Shown here: one piece after another, positions 22,301-34,099 of the stretch
Numbering within the stretch: the stretch's first letter is position 1
Layout: every line of letters starts with the position of its first letter
DNA from: Desarmillaria ectypa
Lineage: Eukaryota; Basidiomycota; Agaricomycetes; Agaricales; Physalacriaceae
DNA: 64,000 nt
NCBI GenBank assembly: GCA_030407005.1
Contig: JAUDYN010000011.1
Location: 1,726,501 to 1,790,500 of the forward strand
Direction: 5' to 3'
Notes under the pieces: generated by a model
Seen by the model: the letters and a program-made list of their open reading frames with translations, nothing else
What the model was told of the DNA's origin: nothing
Databases searched by the model: none
Position numbers and translations under genes: made by a program

Positions 22301-22425
22301 ATCGGATCAGTTCCAGATTTTGACCTATCTCGACTGGATGGTTTGTGCAGGAACTTGGGAAGCTTTGGACCGTGATGTGCAGCAGAAGATGATGAAGATG
22401 TGTGGCGTGAGTTCTTGTTTGACAT
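19391..22425 (-). CDS. atg4: Atg4 cysteine protease (autophagy), 943 aa
   Basis: Minus-strand exons 22425-21252, 21196-21007, 20950-20731, 20681-20094 and 20050-19391 sum to 2832 nt (944 codons) and join in frame at GT-AG sites. Atg4 is the cytosolic C54 peptidase that trims Atg8 to expose its C-terminal Gly and later removes Atg8 from lipid. Residues 1-290 are low-complexity Ser/Pro/Arg. The peptidase starts with [17 protein letters not shown], and the catalytic Cys is in [14 protein letters not shown] (near 21314). Exon 3 has [11 protein letters not shown]. The Asp-His pair is in [10 protein letters not shown] (near 20590). A Ser-rich insert and an acidic C-terminal tail ([13 protein letters not shown]) make it longer than yeast Atg4, as is common in basidiomycetes. 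All three catalytic residues are present. Confidence 0.95.
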
Positions 22426-24847
22426 GGATCAAATTCTAAACTTCCAGTGTCAATTCTCAATGTAAGATGAACGTTTGTCGAATGTAGACACACACCGTGA
22501 GCTAAGCGTAGTCTCTGTTGTCGTGGTCCAATCTGGGTACATAAACCCGCTAATAAAATGCCACATTAACTTCATACAAAGGCCGCATAGATCAGTCTCT
22601 CACATGCTACAGCAGAGAAGAAATTGGACGTGAACGCTGCAAATATTCGATGAGCCTGGATTTGATACGACTACCTCTTGAGAGCGTTCGGTGGAAATTC
22701 TGCCATACCTGGTACAGGATTCCCGGTGTATCAGCCGACTCCTGGTCCTATTCACGCTTCTGGCGGGGTCGACGGCGAGTAGAACGAAGTAATATAGACG
22801 GAGGAAAGAGGTGTGACAAATGTGTGACATGACAGCGCTTAGCCTTGACATGAAATCCCCCTAAATAAAATATAGACAAATACTGACATCACTTTCAGGC
22901 AAATCAAAGCGGATCCTCTCAACGACTCCACTAAAGATGCCCGGGGCCACCAAGCTCGATGCGACACCCAGACCAAGAAGCTGCCTTCCCCTCAGTGAAT
23001 ACAACTAGGAAAGTGTCTCTCAGTTTGTCCAGCTGGTAGCAACGGCCATGAGGATACTGAAGTCATCGAGGAACTCTCTCGGAATTTCAAAGGCGGACCA
23101 CCAGTATCTTTTCAAATCGAACGGGTTTCGCCGCCCGAATGTCTTCGAAAATCTACATATGGTCTACTTTCGAGCTGCGCTGTTATGTAGGTAGGCCGTA
23201 GGCTTTAGCTGACAAGAGTCTGTTTCCTCCTTACAAGTACTTGCTCATGTACAGAAGGGTTCGAATTTGATCCAGATCCAAGAGGGATCTCGTGGAGCTG
23301 TTGTGTAGCATGTTGTAAATTCAATCAGCTTCTTTCTTACCAACATGCCATCACTTCTGCATCTTCAAGTTCTTCCTAGTGCACTAGCTGAATTTGTCCG
23401 AGAGGGAAATCCCTGATCTGGTAACTGTCCAAGACAGGTTACGTCCCCAAGTTGGCCATCGGAATATCGCTACCTTATGCAAAGTCATGCAACCGTTCAT
23501 TAGGCGATCATCGATCATCCCGCAATGCATAGCCCCGTTTATGTATGTCTGTAATGATAGTACCAGATAATTGTGTATTGCAAGACTAACAAAATGACAA
23601 CTTGAGTGCATCCATCTGGAAGATTATATGTACATTATGTACAGAAGTACAGTGCATGACTAGCGGTAATCGGAGAGCGAGGATCAGCAAAAGCCTGATT
23701 TGCTTCGCGATGAGTCGTACAAGCGATTGCGCAAAACTGTCGTGACTTCTGGGATTGTTGGGAACGTCGTCCGCAGAATCAGAATGCCCAGTTTTGAATA
23801 GAGGTAAAAGACACGCGAAGTTCGGCAAGCATGGTCTACCTTCATGTTCGGAACCCTTATTCTCTTCTACGCGAATCAGATATCAAGCTTCACATTTAAA
23901 ATAAAAAAGATGTCGTACAACTCAAAGAACAGCCTTCAACAGCAGAATTCAAGGACTACGGTTTGGCAGGAAGAGTCCCAAGGGCTTGTAAGAGACGACA
24001 TTATAGTGCAACGTGAGAAGGGATAGTCGGCTTGTCAAGCTGGACCGAGCTTAGAAATCTCTGGTCTGAGCATTGTATGAGACTATGAAAGTCGGCTCCG
24101 AGACGCGGTTGCTCGTTTCGTAAAAGAAGCGGATGCGTCATAGAAAAAGAGAACCCATGGATGATGCCGTCAAAAGGAAAGTTTCCTGAATGAAAATGAG
24201 TTCAAGCACCCAAATTGACGCACGAATAGTACGTAGCCATGACGCCAAGGCAACGGGTCGTTAAGGATAACATGAAACGTCCGACTTTTTTTTGGTTCAT
24301 TTTCCGGGTTCAATAATACGATAGGAAAGGAATAAGAATTACCTTATCAAGAGGATTATTCAAGATGTGTATTTCCATTTGTCGATTCTCGTGACATGAT
24401 AAGAGACTGCGAATCTACGATTGTAATTTGTAGCAGGAGTCCAAGTCCCGCAGTAGAGAATCATATTTGTCCGAACACTGATATTTTCAGCTGATACCGT
24501 ATAGTATTCTTATCAAGATTTCAATAGATTTAAAACCGCAAATAACACTGTAAAATGGTCACATACCATGTCCTGGATCCTAGTGTTCGTGATTTGATCT
24601 TTTGCTAGGCCGCGATCCGCGAAGAAAGTGAAGCTTGAGTGAAGCAAATTAGGAAGAGTTATGCATTATTGTTCGAAAGAGAATATGTCATTTTTGCGTG
24701 CAGTCTGAGCGTAAAGTACTTAATGTACAACAGAGTTACAGCCTGGCCAAAGCTTGGTTACAGCAAAGGGGAATATCCGGACCGATCGTCCGATTGCCCC
24801 GAAGGCTACCATCAAGGATGACAAATCGATCCTTCCTTCTTCCGTCC
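22426..24847. other. 2.4-kb intergenic, no gene recognised
   Basis: Upstream of atg4 on one side and bolA on the other. Reading frames are below 85 codons and carry no motif I know. Promoters of both flanking genes must lie here, but I see no defined element. AT content rises near 23.8-24.6 kb. Confidence 0.4.
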
Positions 24848-25514
24848 ATGTCATTGACATTATTTCGCCTGACTGCCTCTCGTATCTCTCACCTTCGCCG
24901 ACAGTTCTCAAGTTCGATGGCCACTGCAAGTAGCGCAACTGATTTGTCTTCGAAACTACCAGGACCCGTCGAATCCTCCATACGAGAAAAGGTTCTATCT
25001 CTCCTGTCGAAACGCGAAACAACATCTCAGGTAGTATCTAGCTGACGAACCTCCTCCAACCAACCTCATTATCCATAACCAACGATTCCTGGCAGGTAGG
25101 CCACTTTCTGTCCCGCTGTCATCTGTTGTCTAATAGAAATATTCTTTGCCCTTCCGACGCATTTATTTGACCTGAACGTGCATCCGTAAGCATCGCCACC
25201 ACGCCGCCATGCGTGACCACAAATCTTACGGAGAGCCAGAAACTCGTGCGTCTTTAATAGGCCTTCAGATTAATATCTTTAACATGTTCTGGTTTCGTAG
25301 ATTTCACCATAGATGTCACGTCGAACGTCTTTGAGGGCAAGGTCCGTAGCACAGTTTCATGCGTACCTACATCATCCGACTTTACTTATAGAGTACGATG
25401 CAACGCCATCGCATAATTTACTCTGCTCTATCAACGGAGCTTGCAGAAGGGTTGCATTCGCTTAGTTTGAAAACCAAGTCACAAACGGAGGCTGAGAAGC
25501 AGGTAGTTACATAG
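24848..25514 (+). CDS. BolA-like protein, mitochondrial (Bol1/Uvi31 type), 138 aa
   Basis: Five exons (24848-24991, 25042-25095, 25191-25245, 25301-25341, 25392-25514) total 417 nt and close in frame. BolA proteins work with monothiol glutaredoxins in iron-sulfur cluster handling. The first 20 residues (MSLTLFRLTASRISHLRRQF) are basic and hydroxylated, like a mitochondrial presequence. The BolA fold follows: SIREKLTNLL, then SLSITNDSWQHRHHAAM with the conserved His cluster, then ETHFTIDVTSNVFEGKSTMQ and a final helix (QRHRIIYSALSTELAEGLH). This pattern fits the BOLA1/Uvi31 branch. An upstream in-frame ATG at 24818 would add ten residues; I chose 24848 for the cleaner presequence. Confidence 0.9.
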
Positions 25515-26226
25515 CGAGCTCAAGTTGGGAGTAATCCCATATCGTTTTGGCACCAAATTTGGCTTCCAATAATAGCCATCATCACGAAGAGCGTGTTTGC
25601 TACCAGCATTTTGTTGTCCTACTGATCCGTATTGCTGCATATTGAAAGCCTAAAGGCATCAAGAGTGCCTGAACGATGGTTAACAAAACCGGTACTCGCG
25701 CAGACGATGTATTTCAACCTCTGCCATCCCAATGAGCAGGCTCATGTAGGTTCCTTTTCAGGACAGAAAAATGTATTCTAAAAATGTCGTGACATCTCTT
25801 TCCCTTTGAATGCTGCAAAAATGGGATATGGAAACACCATAAAAAACTAGCTCTACTTAGTGCTCCTTTCGCATACCAAAAACAACTTCTTTTCTGAGAA
25901 TGAAAAGCGGTTTCACGGGAAACGCCTCTTTCATTCTGTTTTTCTGGCTCTTTTCCTTACCCCAAAAGTGTACGGAAAATATCTCGTCTTTCAAGTTGTT
26001 TTTTTGAACTCATTTTTACCATTAGAAGTTCAAATGGAATGTCACAACATTTTGAGATCTCGTTTTTCTGTGGGGAAAATGTACCAGCTCCAGCAGTGAG
26101 GTAAATGCCCTCCAGGAAATCCGGGTCTATAGTCACATATTGGTTAATAATAAGTAAACAGCAAACACTTAGCTGTGTAAATAATAGATAAATGGGAACG
26201 GAAACACTTGAACGAAGGATTGTAAA
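25515..26226. other. intergenic between convergent bolA and rab genes
   Basis: Contains an AT-rich stretch (25780-26060) with a short imperfect inverted repeat around 25900-25940 (GAATGAAAAG and CTTTCATTC). No gene recognised. Probable 3' UTRs of both neighbours. Confidence 0.4.
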
Positions 26227-27522
26227 TCATGAACCACAGCAGTCCCCCCATCTTGAATTACCGCTCCTATGCGCCCCTCTCTCTAGTCCTAGCCGGATAG
26301 TATCCGCTGCGCTGGCCTCGCGCATATGCAACCGCCGAGCCTCTATCCGCTCGTCTTGCTCCCATCGCAAGACAACGCGTCGAGCAATGTACTCAAACAC
26401 GTCCGCAACACCGTCTCCAGTCTTAGCAGATGTGTAGAATAGCCGAGGCCCTCGATCCGGCACAGACGCCACGGATTCCTCCGGTATCGTATTCGTCGAC
26501 GAGGACTGTTCCAGGGCAAATAAACTAGGCGTCATGGTAACAGCACTGGTGCTGCTATTGCTCCCCGTAGACATGTTCGTCAATCGCCGAGAACGCAGAA
26601 TCGAAGCCTTTGGGGATGAATGGTTGGACGGCGGCTCTGGTGATGACCGCGCAGATTGGTACACATCAAAAAGGGATGACGAAGGTGTGTGATAGATAGT
26701 GAGTGTCGTGTGAGTTGTCGTCATCGTGCCACCATGGAAACGAGAGGAAGACTGAGAGCGACTCTTGATGATTCGACCGTTGGGAGAATGCGAAGGCGAG
26801 GAGGGATGGTGATAATGTATGGATCGCGGTGACGACGGTCGATGGTAATACATAGGACTTTCTGTCACTTGAGAAGAAGACAGTTCGACGCCAAGATCTG
26901 CGTCGTTGTCGTCGTCGTCGTCTTCGACAACGTCAAAATTTGTCGGTGTTTCCGGCCGGGACGTCGAGGGAATTAGTGCTTCAATAAAACGTTGCGCTTC
27001 GTCTCTGGTAACTGCCGGTTCTCCATTGACAAGGTCCATTTTATTCCCAACGACAACACAGCAAAAGTCTTCCGCGTCCTCTTCTGCCAAGGGCGCCCTC
27101 TCGCAGAATTCTTGCCACCACTTGTTCAATGACCTCATCGTCTGAGGTACATTTGCGTCGAACATAAGTAGCGCGGCATCTGCTCCGCGGAAAAACGCCG
27201 CCGAAAGACTGCTAAAGCGCTCTTGACCAGCCGTATCCTGTTGGACGTTCAGCATTGCCTATCAATGAAACTTGATAACCTGACGCACCCATATCTGCAG
27301 AGTCACATACTCATCCTTCTTCGTAGGATGAGGAACTTTTTTGGTGATAAAATCAGCGCCAATGGTAGCCCTGTAACCATTCGAAAATCGACCAGAAATA
27401 TACTGTTCAAATCAAGTTAGAATTCATCCTGCTCTGCGAATATGACAACCCTGAACCTGAGTACGAAGACTGGTCTTTCCTACACCAGAAGCACCAATAA
27501 CGACAAGCTTAACTGTAAGCAT
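26227..27522 (-). CDS. Rab7/Ypt7-like small GTPase with long insert, 396 aa
   Basis: Exons 27522-27457, 27402-27289 and 27237-26227 total 1191 nt. Rab GTPases direct vesicle tethering and fusion; the Rab7 type acts on late endosome and vacuole membranes. The P-loop GASGVGKTS is at the N-terminus, followed by switch I ([10 protein letters not shown]), [12 protein letters not shown] (G3) and GNKMDL (G4). The G5 motif TSAKTGDG comes near residue 340. Between G4 and G5 lie about 150 extra residues rich in Asp, Ser and His ([11 protein letters not shown]). The C-terminus CCGS is a CCXX geranylgeranylation signal. Canonical Rab7 is about 205 aa, so the insert is unusual. The Ypt7 ortholog of this organism may be a different gene. 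Confidence 0.9.
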
Positions 27523-28176
27523 TCCGTTGGTCGCTGCACAGGGACCATGGAGACAGGATTCAAGCAATCAGAAAGTCGTTTGTCACAATGGATATCATGC
27601 TTGTGTGTGTTTGGCGAATCCTTTTCGGGCCGATACCGGTCACTTGAGGCGAGTCAAGCGAATAGCTCCAGCCTCCCATCCAGCGTCCATCAATGCCCTG
27701 GAATATCGCGGTGCCTCAGTATCTGTCTCCCTTTTATTTTTAAAAGAACTTTTTCTGCTTTTCCGCGCTTAATCTGCAATTTCTAGGGCCCCCGCGAATT
27801 GTCACATCGTTCTAGCAGCTTCTGTCCTCTGCGTATATTAGCACAATAGCATTCAAGTACGCTTGAAGATGCGTGGTGTTGGAATATGTCTTCGTCCCAA
27901 TGGGTAACCGAAGCACTCTATCAAAACATACCAATGATTGGATCAGACCGCTTCACCACTGTCTGCAATAATTCTATTGTCGCGCCCTCGGCTGTGAGAC
28001 TCCCTGAATCGACTCGCTCTGGCTAAATCGCGTTAGTGGGACCATACCCATGGCTCCGATCATCGAGCACCAAAAAGCTCTCATCTCTTGTACTTGGTAC
28101 TTGGGTATTTTGATCTCCCAAAACATATAAAAACACGGTGCCTCTATTTGAGCCCATCCGCTTGTCCCCCTTTCTC
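27523..28176. other. intergenic between divergent rab and DUF6533 genes
   Basis: Shared upstream region of two divergent genes. No motif certain enough to name. Confidence 0.4.
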
Positions 28177-29730
28177 ATGATGGGCTCACCAGATGTAAGC
28201 TTCGAGTCCATAGAGACTGCACTTCGGCACATGAGACTCGTTGGGGTACGTATCTTCCTGGTCGTGGCCCACTCGTTTTCTAATGTTATGCTCAGTACAT
28301 GGACGGTAGATATTTCAGTGGATGCACCTTGCAGGACACTTAAATTTTGCTTCTCCTAGTGTTCAGTGTCGCGTTGCTGTTATACGACTACGCTCTCACG
28401 CTTTCGCTGGACGTCGACCTGGTGTGGCGTGCACCATGGAGTCTTCTGAAGCTATTTTACATCGCCCAACGGTATCTACCCTTTTTCGATACAGCCTTCC
28501 TCGTACTCTACCGTGTGTCTTTTATTTCTTCAGCAAGCATTACCATGACCTTTATCCAGATCAATTCGCTCCAGAACTGAGTCTACGCTACTGTCAAATC
28601 AGTCATAGCATGAGCGGATGTAAGTCGTCTCCTGATATCAAAGGTTTCCACTGTTTCACGCGTTCGCAGGGATGTTCATCACTGGAATTGCCATCTCGGA
28701 AGGCAAGTTCTGCTCAAGGGTATATAAACTTATTCTAATGTCCGCAGTAATCCTCACTGCTCGTGTCTGGGCAGTCTGGGAACGCAACAAAAAGCTGACG
28801 TTCGGCCTTCCCGTATTTTTCCTTCTATGTTGGGCCCCGAATTTTGCCATGATGGGCGTATTTCTCAAGTCGATGAAGTGTACGCCGTCAATCTTCTCTC
28901 TGTGCTCTCGGCTGACCTTTGGTAGTCGGCCCAGCACCTCTCCCAAGCCTAGGTTGCTTCGTGACTACGAGTGACGACATATTATATTTGTGTTGGACTT
29001 TCCTGATGATCTATGATGCTGGCAAGTTCCATCTATCAGCATCGCACCTGAATAGGTCTGACGAGAGTCAACAGGAATGCTACTCCTGATGCTCATTGCG
29101 GGCGTGAGAGCATGTAAGAATGCACGTTTTCTTCATGATACTTGTTCTTATAACTGGGGCTCGCGAAGATAAGACAGGAGGGGACTCTGCGCTATTCAAT
29201 GTGGTATTCCGAGATGGTATTTCTGCGCCACCTGCAGGGCCTGTGCCACTGACAATTTTGTATCCCCAGGTGTGATGTATTACGCGTATCTGTTCGGTGC
29301 GTTTTATGCTTCGTCAACAGTAAGCGATTAATGGCCCGCCCCATAGTTATATCTGTTATCAATGTCGCAATGATTCTGAGTCTACCGGTGGGTGTTTGTT
29401 GTATATTTAAGATTATAGTTTATAGAAAAACCATTGTCAGCGTGACCTTGTTCATCTCTTATCGTCGTATGTGAATTGCATTCTTCACGCAGACACTGTT
29501 CTGATCATAGTAGTACCGAGCGTGTTATACATGCGCTCCTCACAAGCCGAGTCGTATTAGACATACGGGCACAGGGAAAACGGACGGAGATCGACCAGAC
29601 GATGTGCCTGGGGACCCAATCCTCCGACGATTGCACCAGCGTAGGGGTATGGGTGACACAGACGGCGAAAGTATACCACGACAGCATTGAACATGGGGAT
29701 GACGACCCACAAATCGGAATGGCGTCCTAA
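28177..29730 (+). CDS. DUF6533-domain membrane protein, multi-exon
   Basis: Reads through about ten short introns. The DUF6533 domain is clear: YMDVFSVALLLYDYALTL, then VDLVWRAPWSLLKLFYIAQR and YLPFFDTAFL. Further transmembrane segments follow: WMFITGIAISE, VILTARVWAVWERNKKL, LPVFFLLCWAPNFAMMGVF, then LYLCWTFLMIYDAG, LLLMLIAGVRA, VMYYAYLF and ISVINVAMILSLP. It ends with the family-typical ERVIHALLTSRVVLDIR and a polar tail. These seven-pass-like proteins are abundant in Agaricomycetes and have no proven function. Exon 1 is 28177-28245 and exon 2 only 10 nt (28296-28305). The intron near 28500 would be about 35 nt and its edges are uncertain. Two introns appear to use GC donors. Confidence 0.75.
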
Positions 29731-30757
29731 TGATGATACTTGTGAGTACTTCGCAGTCGTCACGGCGTTATCGATATCAAACTTCAAACGGTTGTTGACA
29801 GTAGTGGCCCGAAATGCTGGCCCCCCAGCTACCCACGCCGATCAAGTATGTTCGGGTGCCTCGCTGGCTAGGCCCGACTGTTCATTTATGATAGATTCAG
29901 TAATAAATCTATTTCAGTTCTGGTATTTTTCTTATATGCACTACTTAGCAGGGGAAATTTCGACTGCAGCAGAAACGACAAGGCCGTCTACCAATCACAA
30001 GAATAATGCTTGAACATCAGTCTGTGCCACTGGTATTTCAACAGTCCGGCACGATGGAATCTTTATAGGGGCTAATCTTAAGACACTATATCTGGTGGGT
30101 ACCAGAAGCCTATCATAAGAATAACGGTCTTGCCTGTGTATAAGCCGGTATGAGGAAGCTGCTTAGGTGATATTTCTATCATCTGGCGGATTGACGTTGG
30201 TGCATATGTCATGCAGTTAGCTCCTGTGTGCAGTACGCAGTCTAGTCTATAATCCATTACTCCTGCTTGGGTCAATAGTATTCCTGATTTCCCTGTTGAC
30301 TTGTCATTCGGCCCGACTGGTTTTGGTAGCTGCGAGAGGGATATAAGGATGGCGAACCGAAAGATGCGAGGAGTCTACGCACAGGGCAGTGAAGGTTCCC
30401 ACTGTCTTGTCGTTTATTTTTGGCTCGCTTGGCCCTACTTTTGACTGTACATTTTAAATTAGTTGAACGCATGCACTCAACCGAGGTCGAACATCTGCCG
30501 GGGTCCATCAATGTCAGTGTCTGCGGAAATCAACCGTACCTCCATTAGAATAAGCTAAATCGAGCGCTGCATCACGCCTCGGAAAACACGTCAAAAATAG
30601 AGTAGCAAGTGAAGAGTTGATAATAACAAGTCTCGCGTGAGTACAGCCAGTATAAACAGATACAACAATCAGAAAACACGACAGTCTAGTAATGATAACA
30701 CGATGGGCAATTGCCCGAACCCTATAACCCAAATTGAATATACTCGCGGAGCGGTTT
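29731..30757. other. no recognised gene
   Basis: Only short frames; nothing recognisable. Lies downstream of both the DUF6533 gene and fkbp, so it is a convergent intergenic stretch. Confidence 0.4.
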
Positions 30758-31366
30758 TCAGTTAATCTTCAAAAGCTCGACTTCGAAAGTGAGAGTTGAG
30801 TTTGGGGGTATCACAGGTGGAAACCCGCGAGAACCGTAAGCCTGGAACGACGCAATTAAGGATAAGTTCCAAAACCGAATAGAATGGGAAAGACATACAT
30901 AGTCGGCTGTTGCCACAAGAACGGCTTTTTGTCCAAGTGATAGTTGAGGCACAGCTATATCAATGAAAATCAATGTCGCGTCACCATCGATGGACTCGAG
31001 CCTACCCTCATCCCACCCCTTGATCACCTTTCCCACACCAATCTCCGTCACGAAAGGATGTCCTCTGAAGTATATAGAATGAACAACGCTTTGGTTATCG
31101 GGTAATTCATATCTCAACAAATGCGTACCGATCCCGGCTCGAATCAAACTTCGAACCGTTGTTGAGAGTACCCACGTAGTGCATCGTCACTCTATCTGGA
31201 GAAGATGGTGTTGGAACTTGTACAGAGGGATATGGGAAAGAGACCCACCACCTTTTTTAGGGAAGCTTTTACCGTCACCGGGGATAAGAGTCTCGATAAC
31301 AACACCCTACGGCACGACTTTGTTCAAGAAGTATCAGCGGCGAAGACGGTCATAGGGACATACCAT
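30758..31366 (-). CDS. FKBP12-type peptidyl-prolyl isomerase, 107 aa
   Basis: Exons 31366-31364, 31306-31252, 31195-31129, 31064-31006, 30954-30899 and 30841-30758 total 324 nt. FKBP12 catalyses cis-trans isomerisation of Xaa-Pro bonds in the cytosol and is the receptor of FK506 and rapamycin. The sequence follows the family end to end: [19 protein letters not shown], then [18 protein letters not shown], the conserved Phe in [15 protein letters not shown], and the C-terminal [16 protein letters not shown]. Active-site residues corresponding to Tyr26, Asp37, Phe46, Trp59 and Tyr82 are present. The first exon is only the ATG codon, followed by a 57-bp intron. Confidence 0.93.
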
Positions 31367-32978
31367 GCTATTTGACAATGCACCAACGACGAGGCAAAGA
31401 GAGGTGATGAAAAGATAAAGTTGACGCACAGGATCCTCCCCTATATACAGGCGGAGTGCGGATCTTGATCCGGGTAATCGATCCAGCTTTTTGTCTCTCA
31501 ATCGAGGGGCAAGATATGGGGCACATTCGAGGGAGAAGTTCTGACAGCTGGCATAGAAGGGGGGAAAGATAGGTTCTTTTCGTGTTTTACGCGTATCCGG
31601 TGTACCATGCCAACGGCGCCGTGTCGACGCGTAGAAAAGTTGTAGAACATGTCTTCATGGCGGTCCTTGATTAGCTCTGTGGGTGCGTGCGGGGTACAAT
31701 CCGCCCTGTTAACTGTCTTTACTGTGTCGATGGATCAAACACATGCCAGATATTAATATACGATATGAAATTGGAAGTGGAGTGGATAAGCACCGATAAG
31801 ATAAGGTCCACTCGGTCGGCAGTCGCGGTCTTCATTTGAATAGATTGACCCTTCAAGCTTCGAGAAAACGGGGGAATGCATATTCTCCAGCCCTGACTGT
31901 ACTACAAGTCAGAGAAACCGTTTCTGCCCGCACCGTTGCCGCAATCTCCCGATAAAAGGGTGTTCGAAGCACTGTGAGCATTATTGGCGAACGAATGAGA
32001 TGACTGATCCATGTTCACGAACCTGAGTCGGCATACCATTTACTTGGGGCTCAAAAATCGGATGAAGTAGCTCAATCGCAGTTCCGTGAAAGCTCCGTTT
32101 TCTGGCAAGTCAAAGCGTAAAATTAGATCTCCAACGCTTCTTTGTACCCAGGAGGGACGCCGACGGAAACATACTCACCATTTCAGATATACTTATATGT
32201 CACACGAAGTCATCTTTGGCCACGTAAAAATGATCATCAGTCTTCGTCGGCATGAATTACTTGTCAGACGAAAGCAACAGGTCACATCCACATGTGGCGC
32301 GCACACGGGAACCCCGTGTTGAGATGTCGACGTCGCGCCACAGACGCACCACGAGAGCACTGGGGTGCTGGATATCGTCCCCGTAATTGTTGCGAGTTGT
32401 CCGTGAACTGAGAATCTATCATTTACAGTTACATGCGGGAGATCGGGGTCGTCCTTCACGAGCATGCAGAGTATCACAAGAATGACCGGACTTTGGTACC
32501 TGCCCAAACGAAAGAAATGCCTTTCCCAAGTATGCAGAGTTACCCAATACTGAAATGATGATGATTGAAGCAAGGATGAGGTCATATGCTCGTAGGATTC
32601 CGCGACTAGAGGGAAATGGACAGCCCCGTTATGCATACACAAGAATCATTAGGTATTCCTCGGCTTCAATGAAAGCCCTTGAACGACAAGTATGCAGGAT
32701 GTCAGCATTTATGAATATTCCAGACGCGAGTGAAAAGCTTACGGTGTCATGTCAGGACGTGAACGAAATTCGGAGCAAGAGTGACGAAAGCTGGACATGT
32801 TATGGCTGTGTACGGTCCTTACGGCATCATTATCTCATAGTCAACATGATGAACGTGGAGGCTTGCGCAAGGCCGCCTTAAGGCAAGCACAAGGCTGGTG
32901 CAAAGTGGACATGTTCTCCGAGTTGATATATCCAAGTTTTTCCTCGAACTTGGCTCTTCTCAGCCCCCACCACGGAAG
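31367..32978. other. 1.6-kb stretch without a recognised gene
   Basis: Contains the fkbp upstream region. A 149-codon minus frame (32193-32642) includes apolar runs (SPVILVILCMLV) but I cannot build a gene around it. Confidence 0.35.
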
Positions 32979-33668
32979 ATGGCTACTACTACTACCTACC
33001 GCCTAGACGGCCTCTCTCATCTCGGCACTACTTTTCTAATCCTCACACTTCGATATGTAGTCCTGTATCCTGCTGAGAGAGCTCCTTTGATATTCTTGGG
33101 TCGTACCCACTCAGTCTTTCTCCCCGGAGCTGTCCCTCTCAAAATTGTCTCTGATCCCCAAAAGTACTGGTTCGAACCCAAAGCTCGACTGCAGAACAGG
33201 CTCCGAACTGATGATCTCTGTAATATACCTTCTTGCTTTCCATTCCCCTCACGTCCGTTCTCCTGCCAGTCTGTACGCTACGAGCCGTACGAGGTCTACG
33301 AGGAGCTCTTTTACTCTCGACGGGTCTTTATTTCTTTCTCTCCCCTAACTACGCCAAAGAGCAGTGGTTCACGTGGCGGATGTATGTATCCATGGATTTT
33401 GATCTGTGGCGGACGAGTACGCCCTGCACGTCACGCCTTTGTACTTCTGATTATGCTGATTTTGCCGCGGAGATGGCTCTTGAGGGACAACGTATGGCCA
33501 TTGCCCAAGTGCTAGTACACTCTTCTTTATAGGGAGCACCCCACTAGCGCTTTGTACAGAAGAATCCTTCGGTCATTCTTCGCGCTCTGTCAGTTGAGCT
33601 AGGTGTTTTGATCACCATCGTACCTCGACAGACAGTCTCAGGAAATCATCTTTTTCGTTACACACACT
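32979..33668 (+). pseudogene. orphan family copy A, broken
   Basis: Frame from ATG 32979 (MATTTTYRLDGLSHLG) reads into YWFEPKARLQNRLRTDDL and YEPYEVYEELF. A frame change near 33340 is followed by KEQWFTWRMYVSMDFDLW and MALEGQRMAIAQVLVH. Then stops intervene before a matching end (NPSVILRALSVELGVLITIV). It aligns with copy B at 37213-37942 over its whole length. I recognise no domain. Three or more disruptions indicate decay. Confidence 0.6.
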
Positions 33669-34099
33669 GATGGGAACAGGGAGACCTTGTATTCTGCGAA
33701 TTATTAACGAACTCATATTACAAGGGATAAGAAACAGGCAGCAGCGATGCTTTCGTTACAGGAGTGGCCCCTTGATATCACTTAACGATAGCCTCCCCTA
33801 GGCAGACTCTTAATTCTCTTGACAGGCAAGCAGTCGTAACGTAACGACACTTTTGTATAATCTACTTATTCTGTGACGCTTTAACCTTCAATTTCGGGAT
33901 CTGGAAACACATCAGCAATAAAATTATTTTTCTGGATATGAACCGTACAAATATATGTCAGGACTGGTGGATGCATGACTTAGACTAGTCGGTACTTTCT
34001 TGGCTTTCCTGTACGAGGACAAAATGCGTTTTTTATTAAATAATAGACATTGCTTTCTCGGAATCTTCCGGATCTCCGATTACTTGCGACTCAACGCAC

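Noticed and set aside
25899..25940. Inverted repeat in the bolA-rab intergenic region as a MITE
   Set aside because: Only about 17 imperfect base pairs, no target duplication and no second copy seen.
33165..33185. Box B-like GGTTCGAACCC on +
   Set aside because: Flanks do not pair as a T-stem and the site lies in the orphan family coding pattern (YWFEPK).
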